Shown here piece after piece: positions 6,911 through 13,464 of a stretch of DNA of 13,464 nt (position 1 is its first letter; each line of letters opens with the position of its first letter). A program made the translations under genes and the position numbers. The notes beneath the pieces are model-generated. The model was not told the origin of the DNA. It ran no database searches and saw only the letters and a program-made list of their open reading frames with translations. The stretch is from Mariprofundus sp. (lineage in GTDB: Bacteria > Pseudomonadota > Zetaproteobacteria > Mariprofundales > Mariprofundaceae), in assembly GCA_030951065.1 (NCBI GenBank), contig JAUZQH010000007.1:1-13464 (forward strand), in the 5' to 3' direction.

Positions 6911-8248
6911 TCATTGCAGGCTCTCTTTGCCGGCTGCCGCAGCCAGTCGCGCTTCAGCCTGATGAAGCGCTGAAATCTGCTGCCAGTATTGAATATCCAT
7001 ATTGAATTCACTGAGTTGGGCACGAACCAGGTTGAGGAAATCCACTTTATTGACCTGGTAGCCCGCCAGCATGGAAGCTGTTGTCTGTCGGGCCTGTGGC
7101 AAAATACCTTTATCAAACAATACCACCTGGTCACGCGCAAAATGCAAATCAGAAGCGGCAGCATCGATATCCGCATCCACCTGGTTGATGGCATCTTCGC
7201 GCGTGAATTGAACTTGTGCCTTTTCAGCCATGCGTTGATCGACTGCTCTGTCCTGTTTAGTGCCTGTGTACAGGGGCAGGCTCATCGTCAACATAATGGA
7301 GGCAAAGTCCGGTCGTGTTTGTCGATTGACAGGGTTGATACCCTGACGAAAACCGTAGCCGGCCCCGATATTGAAATCGGGGTAATAATCTTTTTCAGCC
7401 AGTGCAACCATCGAACCAGCAGCCTGCACCCGCGCATCCATGGCCAGCAGCATGGGCCGGTGTTCCCTGGCCCATTGTTTAAGAGCCAGGGTTTTCTCAT
7501 GCATCGCTTCCAGGTTATGGTTGTTATTGCGCGTCAACTCTTCCAGATCATGTGCATTCTGTTTTGGCAATATAATCGCAGTACTCGCCGACCGACCCAA
7601 CAGGGCATTCAGCGTAGCCGCCTCACGTTCACGTGCTGCCTGCAATTTCAGTTCCCGTTCCAGTAACTTGGACAGTTCCAGCTGAGCCAGTAATACGTCC
7701 TGCTGCAAACCCTTGCCTGTCTTGTATTTTGTTTCGGCGATTTTCACCAGATTACGCAACAAATCCTGGTTGTGGTGGATGATTTCGAGCGCCTTATCCA
7801 GATAGGCCAGGTTCCACCAGTGAATGCGGGTATTACGCAGCAACACCAGCCGGAACTCCTGCCGGTTTTGTAACGCCGCTGCGGCCATATGTTCAGCCGC
7901 TTCAGATTTCAGCCCCAGTTTACCGGGGAACGGGAGTTCCTGCGAGAATCCCAGTTGTATCTGGGTCATGTTTTCCTGCGTGGTGGAAAAGGTATCCACC
8001 GGCAAATTGATGGCTTTAAACGACACTTTCGGATCAGGTAAACTGCCTACCTGCGAAGGAATCGTCGCCATCGCTTCGGCTCGTTTGCCGACCGCCGCCA
8101 GAGCGGGGTTCTGTTGCAGAGCCAGCGCTTCGGCTTGCTGTAGTGTCAGCGGAGGCTCCGCTGCGGTTGATAAAAAGGGCACAGTCATGATGACTGTCAT
8201 AATCGTTAAGGATGCCAGCCAATGCCGGACTTTGTTCTGGATATGCAT
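6911..8248 (-). CDS. cusC: TolC-family outer-membrane channel of the Cus system
   Basis: This 445-residue outer-membrane efflux protein is the likely exit duct for CusBA. The start at 8248 is preferred to the upstream ATG at 8314 for three reasons. GGAGG lies 9 bases before it. Translation then begins directly with a signal peptide (basic start, hydrophobic 10-26, cleavage near STAA-E at residue 30). The upstream extension would run through a strong hairpin. The mature protein has the duplicated OEP pattern: LTLQQAEALALQQNP opens repeat one, and helix-rich segments with TKYKTGKGLQQDVLLAQLE and later SMLAGYQVNKVDFLNLVRAQ form the tunnel helices. Unlike E. coli CusC there is no lipobox cysteine, so it is probably not lipidated. 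It is followed by a 162-base gap holding an inverted repeat element before cusB. Confidence 0.92.
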   Translation of the reverse strand: MHIQNKVRHWLASLTIMTVIMTVPFLSTAAEPPLTLQQAEALALQQNPALAAVGKRAEAMATIPSQVGSLPDPKVSFKAINLPVDTFSTTQENMTQIQLGFSQELPFPGKLGLKSEAAEHMAAAALQNRQEFRLVLLRNTRIHWWNLAYLDKALEIIHHNQDLLRNLVKIAETKYKTGKGLQQDVLLAQLELSKLLERELKLQAAREREAATLNALLGRSASTAIILPKQNAHDLEELTRNNNHNLEAMHEKTLALKQWAREHRPMLLAMDARVQAAGSMVALAEKDYYPDFNIGAGYGFRQGINPVNRQTRPDFASIMLTMSLPLYTGTKQDRAVDQRMAEKAQVQFTREDAINQVDADIDAAASDLHFARDQVVLFDKGILPQARQTTASMLAGYQVNKVDFLNLVRAQLSEFNMDIQYWQQISALHQAEARLAAAAGKESLQ

Positions 8249-8274
8249 GCAACCATGCCTCCGCTTCTTTTGAT

Positions 8275-8309
8275 GCGCGCACGATTTGTTTATGAACAAA
8301 CGTGCGCAC
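8275..8309 (-). promoter_or_regulatory. Strong stem-loop just upstream of the cusC ribosome binding site
   Basis: On the minus strand the arms GTGCGCACG and CGTGCGCGC pair over 9 bp (one G-T wobble) and continue, after one bulged base, into a TTTGTT/AACAAA stem of 6 bp with a 4-base loop. No T-run follows on either strand, so it is not an intrinsic terminator. It ends about 12 bases before the cusC GGAGG. It could stabilise the downstream mRNA or block RNases, tune cusC translation, or be a DNA operator. The structure is seen directly; the role is inference. Confidence 0.6.
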
Positions 8310-8332
8310 CACAACTCAGTCGAGCCGTGGTG
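8307..8332 (-). promoter_or_regulatory. Second stem-loop overlapping the first by three bases
   Basis: Arms CACCAC and GTGGTG (6 bp) enclose a smaller CTC/GAG stem with a 4-base loop. The last three bases, GTG, also begin the larger hairpin at 8275-8309, so the two cannot both form completely. This leaves a tandem or competing hairpin pair in the gap between the leading small gene and cusC. It is much weaker than the 15-bp neighbour and may be incidental. Confidence 0.4.
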
Positions 8333-8349
8333 TCAGAAGACGGGTTGAA

Positions 8350-8769
8350 TCAGACGCGGATGCGTTGTGTGGTTGTATAAAGGAGAGAGGATGAACGCGG
8401 TGGCCCGGTAGGCGTACGCGAAGAAAGCCGGCCCGTTGCGGTGCTGCCAAACTGTGGTGCAGCAGGCAAGCTGATAACAGCGGACAGTGTCAGCGCAATC
8501 GGTGCTACGGATGAAAAGGAAGAATTGGATAGCTCATCGGGTTGATCACAATGATAACAGTTGCCGGAATGCCCCGACTCTTGTCCGTGATTTGATATGG
8601 GACCAATCGATTTGGCACAATGAGCATCCATATCCGAGCTTTGAACAGATGCCGGCATTGTATGGGCTTCAGCCGTCAGCAGGCAGAAACCACCCACCAC
8701 AATCTGCACGGCGAACATCACCGCCATCAGGCGGGAGAATCCACGAATATGCAGTTTGCGCGTCAGCAT
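8350..8769 (-). CDS. Small exported Cys/His-rich protein at the head of the cus operon
   Basis: From the ATG at 8769 the protein has 139 residues. This start places the basic segment and signal peptide (hydrophobic 14-33, cleavage near TAEA-H) at the N-terminus, but no good Shine-Dalgarno precedes it. A GTG at 8778 with AGG 6 bases upstream and an ATG at 8826 are alternatives. The mature part has H36, H50-C51, H61, H67 and a CYHC motif (C71, H73, C74), then a second hydrophobic stretch (about 86-106) and a Pro/Ser/Thr/Arg-rich tail ending in RIRV. Small proteins of this build (DUF2946-like or CopL-like) often lead copper-resistance operons; I infer a metal-binding or metal-responsive role, and I do not claim a family. 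It lies just downstream of the best promoter candidate in the window and about 100 bases before cusC. Confidence 0.75.
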   Translation of the reverse strand: MLTRKLHIRGFSRLMAVMFAVQIVVGGFCLLTAEAHTMPASVQSSDMDAHCAKSIGPISNHGQESGHSGNCYHCDQPDELSNSSFSSVAPIALTLSAVISLPAAPQFGSTATGRLSSRTPTGPPRSSSLLYTTTQRIRV

Positions 8770-8847
8770 ACGGCGCACATTAAGCCTGTGAAGATGAAAA
8801 TACAATGAAATCGGAGAGAATCCCATCCGGGCTATGCTTTATACAGG

Positions 8848-8876
8848 TTTATAACGCCATTGTATATTTGAACCAA
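8848..8876 (-). promoter_or_regulatory. Sigma70-like promoter candidate for the cus operon
   Basis: On the minus strand TTGGTT (8876-8871) is separated by exactly 17 bases from TATAAA (8853-8848), predicting a start near 8841. This is the only well-spaced -35/-10 pair I found, and it lies in the 80-base gap between sppA and the first copper gene. A second TATAAA occurs at 8843-8838. Immediately upstream is the inverted repeat described separately. Confidence 0.5.
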
Positions 8877-8877
8877 C

Positions 8878-8892
8878 ACAATGGGGGATTGT
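8878..8892. promoter_or_regulatory. Inverted repeat next to the -35 box, possible operator
   Basis: ACAAT and ATTGT form a perfect 5-base inverted repeat around five G/C bases, ending one base before the -35 hexamer of the operon promoter candidate. It is placed where an activator or response regulator might bind. It does not match the E. coli CusR box spacing (GACAA, two bases, TTGTC) or a CueR-type long-spacer operator. The arms are short, so chance is quite possible. Confidence 0.25.
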
Positions 8893-8906
8893 CTCCAGTC
8901 GGAACA

Positions 8907-10742
8907 TTATTCGACATGCAGATTACACATGGCAAATATTGTGGGTCGTTCCTGTGACAGGCCAAGAATGCGGTTCATTGTGGTCATATCCTGCACCAGC
9001 GGAGATGGTAACAATATCTGTGTCAGTGCAGATAGCCGGCTTCCGATCGCGACAGTCATTTGTGCAGCCAGCGAATCGGCATTACCGAACAATTGCACCA
9101 ACAGCATTTCACGCAACCCCAGCGTCGGGCTGATACGGACAGCACTATAATTCTGCTCAATCCCGGCCATCTTTGCGGCTGCGACAATCGCATCATGATA
9201 ATTACCCAGCGAGTCAACCAGCCCCAGCCGGTGCGCATCAGTACCGCTCCAGACACGGCCTTCAGCCAATGCTGCTACTTTTTCTACCGGCATCGTCCGG
9301 CCACTGGCGACAATGTGTAAAAAACTGCGGTAAATATGTTGCATGGAGAGTTGCATGACTTTATCCAGTTCCGGCGGTAACGGGCGGTCAGGGCGGATAC
9401 CACCGGCGATAGACGTTGTGCCCAGACCATCGCTATGGATGCCCAGTTTCTCCAGGCCGCGTTGCATATTGGCCAAAACACCAAACGCGCCAATCGAGCC
9501 GGTGATGGTGGTCGGGGCGGCCCATATCTGATCGGCAGCTGTCGCCATCCAGTAACCGCCGGATGCGGCCATACTGCCCATGGATACAACCACCGGCTTG
9601 CCCGACTTTTTCAAGCGCACGATTTCACTTCGAATCGCTTCCGATGCCTGGGCGCTACCGCCGGGGCTGTCAATCCTGAGTACAATGGCCTTGATGTGCG
9701 GATCAAGCCTGGCCTTGTTTAGCATCTCCATCATGGTTTCGCTGCCTACCGTGCCGGGGGGCTGTTTTCCATCCAGAATCATGCCGCTGGCCGTGATAAT
9801 ACCCACCCGGTTGGCTTTGGGGGAAGGCTTGTCGCCGCTTGTCGCATTCAGGTATTTGCGGAAATCGATGCTGGCGTATTCACCGGATTCCTTTCCCAAA
9901 GCGCTGGCAATATAGCCCTGAATGTCTCCGTGACTGGCAAGCGAATCGACGAGGCCTTCCGATTTGGCCAGCTCAGCCGCACTGCCATCATGTTCGGCCA
10001 GATATTTCGACGGCTCATCCAGCACGGTCTGCAAGCGTTCCGCCTTGATATTACGCATTCCGGCCACATCGTTTTTGTACTCGGTCCACAATACATTCAA
10101 CAACAACCGGTTGGATTGTCTGTCCTCGGCGGACATATCGTTACGTACCAGCGGTTCAATAGCTGCCTTGTATTTGCCGGCACGAAACAGTTGCACATCA
10201 ATATGCAGTTTATCCAGCGCATCCTTGATGTAATTTTTATAAATACTGAAACCTTCCAGTGCCACCACGCCCAGCGGATTCAGGAACACCTGATCAGCTG
10301 TGGCTGCAAGATAATATTGCGATTGTGAATAGTTCGGGCCGACAGCCACGACCATTTTCCCGGATGTTTTGAATTGCTCAATGGCCGCCCGTACTTCCTG
10401 CAGTTTGGGCAACGATGTTTTGCCCATCTCATCCAGCTTCAGTACCATTAATCTGATATGGTTATCTGTGGCGGCATGTTTGATAACTGTGACCAGGTCA
10501 TGCAAACGCGTCTGGTTGGGTGCTGAGAAATTCAGTGGTATGGCAGAGGTAGATGGCAGTGCCAGCTCTTCAACAATGCTGCCCGAGGGATTAAGAATCA
10601 ATGCTGCGTTGTCGGGTACGCCCGGCCGTTCGGCAAAAAATACTCCGACAGTGAGTAGCAGCAGCATGATAAACACCACGTTAATCAGAATATTTCGCAG
10701 CCGTTCAAACCAGCGGAACAATGAGGAGAAAAACCGTTTCAT
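8907..10742 (-). CDS. sppA: Signal peptide peptidase SppA, 67K type
   Basis: This 611-residue inner-membrane serine protease degrades cleaved signal peptides. Length and layout match the long two-domain form (E. coli SppA is 618). One N-terminal transmembrane helix spans about residues 17-36, followed by two tandem S49 domains. The catalytic lysine is in the first domain (K192 in FRAGKYKAAIEP) and the nucleophile in the second (S394 in MGSMAASGGYW). Their spacing is close to that of E. coli K209/S409. LRIDSPGGSAQASEAI (355-370) is the usual S49 motif before the serine. AGGA lies 7 bases before the ATG. It is separated from hemY by 103 bases and from the copper operon by a promoter-bearing gap, so it is probably its own unit or a loosely attached last gene of the hem unit. 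Nothing links it functionally to copper. Confidence 0.96.
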   Translation of the reverse strand: MKRFFSSLFRWFERLRNILINVVFIMLLLLTVGVFFAERPGVPDNAALILNPSGSIVEELALPSTSAIPLNFSAPNQTRLHDLVTVIKHAATDNHIRLMVLKLDEMGKTSLPKLQEVRAAIEQFKTSGKMVVAVGPNYSQSQYYLAATADQVFLNPLGVVALEGFSIYKNYIKDALDKLHIDVQLFRAGKYKAAIEPLVRNDMSAEDRQSNRLLLNVLWTEYKNDVAGMRNIKAERLQTVLDEPSKYLAEHDGSAAELAKSEGLVDSLASHGDIQGYIASALGKESGEYASIDFRKYLNATSGDKPSPKANRVGIITASGMILDGKQPPGTVGSETMMEMLNKARLDPHIKAIVLRIDSPGGSAQASEAIRSEIVRLKKSGKPVVVSMGSMAASGGYWMATAADQIWAAPTTITGSIGAFGVLANMQRGLEKLGIHSDGLGTTSIAGGIRPDRPLPPELDKVMQLSMQHIYRSFLHIVASGRTMPVEKVAALAEGRVWSGTDAHRLGLVDSLGNYHDAIVAAAKMAGIEQNYSAVRISPTLGLREMLLVQLFGNADSLAAQMTVAIGSRLSALTQILLPSPLVQDMTTMNRILGLSQERPTIFAMCNLHVE

Positions 10743-10845
10743 AACACCATCCTGTCAGGGGAATAAATTGTTTAAGTCGGAATAGTGGAAGAAAAAATAC
10801 AACCACTACGAGGTTTCAATATGTGTGCTTGTGGCTGACCTGACT
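10743..10845. other. hemY-sppA spacer with a short inverted repeat
   Basis: TAGTGG and CCACTA form a 6-base inverted repeat at 10783-10808. The T-rich stretch lies in the loop, not after the stem, so this is not a standard terminator. The sppA Shine-Dalgarno is at the left end. No well-spaced promoter hexamers were found for sppA, so read-through from the hem genes remains possible. Confidence 0.35.
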
Positions 10846-11991
10846 TTATCCGGCAGTCTGTTTTTCCAGCGCCTGACGATAACAGTTTGCAGCTTTTTCA
10901 TATTCGGCAAGCTCTTCATACCACTGGCCCAGGCTGTGCCAGGCCATCATGCAGGAGCAGTCATCCGCCAGCGCCTGCATCTGTTCAAAAGCAAGGCCAT
11001 CGAGTTTGGCAGCATGGGCCAGCTCGGCACGCAGCCAGCGCTGGGCCTGATTAAGAGCTTCGACCGGTTTCTTTTCCAGTTTTCGGTAGTTTCGCATTGG
11101 ATCAGCACGCTGAAGTTCGAGCAATAAGCGGGCAATGCGATCATTGCTGTGCTGTTCAAGATAGCCAGCCCACAGGCGCTGGACAGTTTTCGTATCGCCA
11201 CTGGCCAGCAGGCCATTGCCATAGGCTACGAGTACGTTGGGGTCGTCCGGCATCAGCCGATAGGCCTTGCGCAGAAATGCCATGGATTGGCCGCTATCCT
11301 GTTCTGCAAGTTTGAGACAGGCGCGAACAAGGCGTGGTTTAACAGACTGGGCAGACCGACGACCCTGCTTCCATTCGGTCTCCAGCTGATTGATAAATAG
11401 CGGCAAATTACCTTCTTCTTCTGCCAGGTCAACGAGCCTGCTCACAGCCAGAGGGGCGCCGGCATGGGCATTCAACCATGCTTCCAGATGCGCTTTTCGC
11501 GTGGCCAGATCCGGAGTATGTTCAGCATGCGGATCCGTGGCGATACGCGCGGCCAATGCCGTAATGAGAGGATCCTGATCTTCAGCAGGCAGGGGCAACT
11601 CATTCGCGGGGGTCAGTACGGTTTGAAATACCTCAATAAGCCAGTCGGGCAATATGCCGCGGCATCGTTTTAATGTTCTGGGACTCACGCGGCCTCGTCC
11701 GTCCAGCCACTGTGCCAATGCATCTCTGAGTTTTTTCTCTCTGCGCTTGCGACTGCCCATGCGCAATGAGCGCCATGCAACACCGGGGCCGGCAAACAGG
11801 GCGCCGGTAATACCGCGCAGCATCCATAGCAGAGCCAACAGGGCCAGCAGTGCAACAATGAATGTGCCTTGCCGGGTTTCAAATATCCAGCCGAAAGCCT
11901 CAATGCGCAGGGTTTGATCGGCGATATTCGGAAAAACAATCAATGCGATGCTAACAGCAAGCGCAAGTAGTAGCAGAAGGGCCAGTCTCAT
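10846..11991 (-). CDS. hemY: HemY family haem-biosynthesis-associated membrane protein
   Basis: This 381-residue protein has two N-terminal transmembrane helices (about 1-20 and 43-63) separated by a short loop containing FGWIFETRQGTF, the hallmark region of the HemY N-terminal domain. A basic segment follows (80-92, SRKRREKKLRDAL), then a long helical repeat region of TPR type up to the end; a clear TPR-like unit is near the C-terminus (WHSLGQWYEELAEYEKAANCYRQAL motif pattern). This HemY is the proteobacterial protein of the hemCDXY cluster, not the Gram-positive protoporphyrinogen oxidase of the same name. Its biochemical role is not settled; a scaffolding role for late haem enzymes has been proposed. 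GGGAGGT lies 5 bases before the ATG, and the ATG overlaps the hemX stop (ATGA), so the two are translationally coupled. Confidence 0.9.
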   Translation of the reverse strand: MRLALLLLLALAVSIALIVFPNIADQTLRIEAFGWIFETRQGTFIVALLALLALLWMLRGITGALFAGPGVAWRSLRMGSRKRREKKLRDALAQWLDGRGRVSPRTLKRCRGILPDWLIEVFQTVLTPANELPLPAEDQDPLITALAARIATDPHAEHTPDLATRKAHLEAWLNAHAGAPLAVSRLVDLAEEEGNLPLFINQLETEWKQGRRSAQSVKPRLVRACLKLAEQDSGQSMAFLRKAYRLMPDDPNVLVAYGNGLLASGDTKTVQRLWAGYLEQHSNDRIARLLLELQRADPMRNYRKLEKKPVEALNQAQRWLRAELAHAAKLDGLAFEQMQALADDCSCMMAWHSLGQWYEELAEYEKAANCYRQALEKQTAG

Positions 11992-13079
11992 TGCTCACCT
12001 CCCTGCTGCATCTCCAGCCTGTGATGACTCCATTGCAGGGCTGTTTCCCGCAGCCTGCGGATATCAGACTGGATACCATCGAAATTTTCCGGCAGGCCTG
12101 TTTCCACTATACCGGAATCACTGGCATCTGTATGCCGCATGGCTTTGATCTGAAGCAGCAATTCTGCCTGAAGGCTCTGCCATGCGCCTTTTTCCGGCCA
12201 TGATTCCAGTGTGAGCTGCCGGGACACATCGAGTAACCGGTTTCTCAGACTATCCAGACGCCGGGCTTCTATTGAAGGAGCCGGACGCAGCTGAAACTGT
12301 TTTACAATCCAGGCCAGCCACGGGTATTGCGGTTCCGGCAGAATATTTTGCTGTACGGGTATGGACAGTGCCTCAATCCATTTCTTCAAAGCACTCTGCC
12401 ACTGCTTGAGTTGCTGCACCCGGTGACGCGCCAGCATATGCATGCTTGCAGCTTCCCGGCGCTCTCGATCGCTTAAACCGGGTAACAGCGAAATTTCCTC
12501 CCAGGTCAGTTGTAACTGTGGCAACCGGCTGGCCGGATCGGCAATCCAGCGCAAACGAATCTGTAAATTCATCTGCTGCTGTTCTTTCAGGGCGTTTTGC
12601 AGCTCTCTGCGGGTTTGTTCCATCTGTCGCAAGTCATCATGCAATGCCTCGATACTGGATAATAATCTCTGTATTTCCCCGGAAGACACAACAGGGCTTT
12701 GGGTGGTGACGGGATATGGCCTTGCGGCAGGTGCAGGTTTTGCAGCAGGAGTCGAAGCCACGGGTTTGACGGAACCGGATTTGACCGGTGCGCCAGCCGG
12801 CTTTGCCAGAGGCCGATGCTGTGGTTCGGATGTGTTGTGGAATCTGGCGGTAAGCGATGCATATAATGGCAGCAATTGCCCACTCAGACTCAGTGCGCCA
12901 AGCACAGCCGCTATAATCAATAACAGAACAAGAACAAAATTGCGCACGCCGTGCGATTGGCCGGACTTCTCCGGTTGTGCTTCATCAGAGGCGGTGGCCG
13001 ATGCGCTGTCGGCGATAACAGCATCCATTGCATCCTGATCGGTTTCTTTGGCGGTATTGGTTTTCACTGCTTTGCCCAT
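11988..13079 (-). CDS. hemX: HemX-like single-pass membrane protein
   Basis: This protein has 363 residues. A cytoplasmic acidic, low-complexity N-terminus (1-43) is followed by one transmembrane helix (about 47-67), a Pro/Ala/Lys-rich linker (84-130), a predicted coiled coil (about 134-172, rich in Glu, Gln and Leu) and a helical periplasmic domain to the end. This architecture and its position directly before hemY fit HemX, the regulatory membrane protein of proteobacterial hem clusters. It is often mis-annotated as uroporphyrinogen-III methyltransferase, but no methyltransferase motifs are visible. The usual HemX core (a WLLAEAE-like motif) is not obvious, so the identity rests mainly on position and layout. 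It starts one base after the hemB stop with no strong ribosome site, suggesting coupling to hemB. Confidence 0.65.
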   Translation of the reverse strand: MGKAVKTNTAKETDQDAMDAVIADSASATASDEAQPEKSGQSHGVRNFVLVLLLIIAAVLGALSLSGQLLPLYASLTARFHNTSEPQHRPLAKPAGAPVKSGSVKPVASTPAAKPAPAARPYPVTTQSPVVSSGEIQRLLSSIEALHDDLRQMEQTRRELQNALKEQQQMNLQIRLRWIADPASRLPQLQLTWEEISLLPGLSDRERREAASMHMLARHRVQQLKQWQSALKKWIEALSIPVQQNILPEPQYPWLAWIVKQFQLRPAPSIEARRLDSLRNRLLDVSRQLTLESWPEKGAWQSLQAELLLQIKAMRHTDASDSGIVETGLPENFDGIQSDIRRLRETALQWSHHRLEMQQGGEQ

Positions 13080-13080
13080 C

Positions 13081-13464
<384 letters not shown>

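Noticed and set aside
6751..7194. 147-codon minus-strand frame spanning the end of cusC and the repeat
   Set aside because: It reads out of frame through cusC and then through the CACAGAGG-type repeat; the repeat commonly gives such spurious peptides.
6989..7666. 225-codon open frame on the plus strand opposite cusC
   Set aside because: It lies wholly antisense to a confident TolC-family gene, has no recognisable domain or ribosome site, and is explained by the codon bias of the real gene.
8249..8314. Upstream extension of cusC to the ATG at 8314
   Set aside because: The extra 22 residues run through the strong hairpin and precede the signal peptide; GGAGG is positioned for the ATG at 8248.
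8878..8892. CusR or CueR operator at the cus promoter
   Set aside because: The spacing of the inverted repeat does not fit the known CusR box or the MerR-family pattern, so only a generic inverted repeat is reported.
10783..10808. Inverted repeat between hemY and sppA as a terminator
   Set aside because: The T-rich stretch is in the loop and not after the stem, and the stem is only 6 bp.
12442..13038. 198-codon plus-strand frame opposite the hemX-like gene
   Set aside because: The product is Cys/Ser/Ala-rich, typical of the reverse frame of a Gln/Ala-rich coding region, with no family signature.

Overview
The window comes from a Gram-negative proteobacterium. Base composition is roughly balanced. 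There is an outer-membrane channel, lipoproteins with lipoboxes, a long (67K-type) SppA, and HemX/HemY-type membrane proteins. I cannot fix the class; beta-, gamma- or zetaproteobacteria are all possible. Every supported gene is on the minus strand, so transcription runs from high to low coordinates.

Region 1 (13464 to 10846) is a haem block. It holds the last 127 codons of hemB, a HemX-like membrane protein one base later, and hemY, which overlaps hemX by four bases (ATGA). Region 2 (10742 to 8907) is a stand-alone gene for the two-domain signal peptide peptidase SppA, with its own Shine-Dalgarno.

Region 3 (about 8876 to 293) is a copper/silver efflux operon of Cus type. It opens with a sigma70-like promoter candidate and a small exported Cys/His-rich protein. 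Next come a TolC-family outer-membrane channel (CusC role), the periplasmic adaptor CusB and the RND pump CusA. After cusA the genes are packed very tightly: a DUF411/CopG-type lipoprotein with a CxCC copper motif (ATGA overlap), a TlpA-like thioredoxin lipoprotein with WCPPC (3-base gap), and a 160-residue exported Met/His-rich protein of no recognised family (1-base gap). A possible 33-codon ORF follows, coupled by GTGA. The three-methionine site of CusA and the three N-terminal methionines of CusB are all present, pointing to Cu(I)/Ag(I). CusB also ends in five perfect MxMxx pentapeptides, which may substitute for a CusF chaperone that is not found here.

The operon is tightly packed from cusA onward, but cusB is bordered on both sides by gaps filled with a cacAGAGGAc-type intergenic repeat. 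The upstream copy is an inverted pair that would fold into a long hairpin in the mRNA. A second strong hairpin, preceded by an overlapping smaller one, lies just before cusC.

Region 4 (174 to 1) is the start of another membrane protein that runs off the window; it has an excellent Shine-Dalgarno and one transmembrane helix. No rRNA, tRNA, CRISPR array, transposase or convincing rho-independent terminator was seen.
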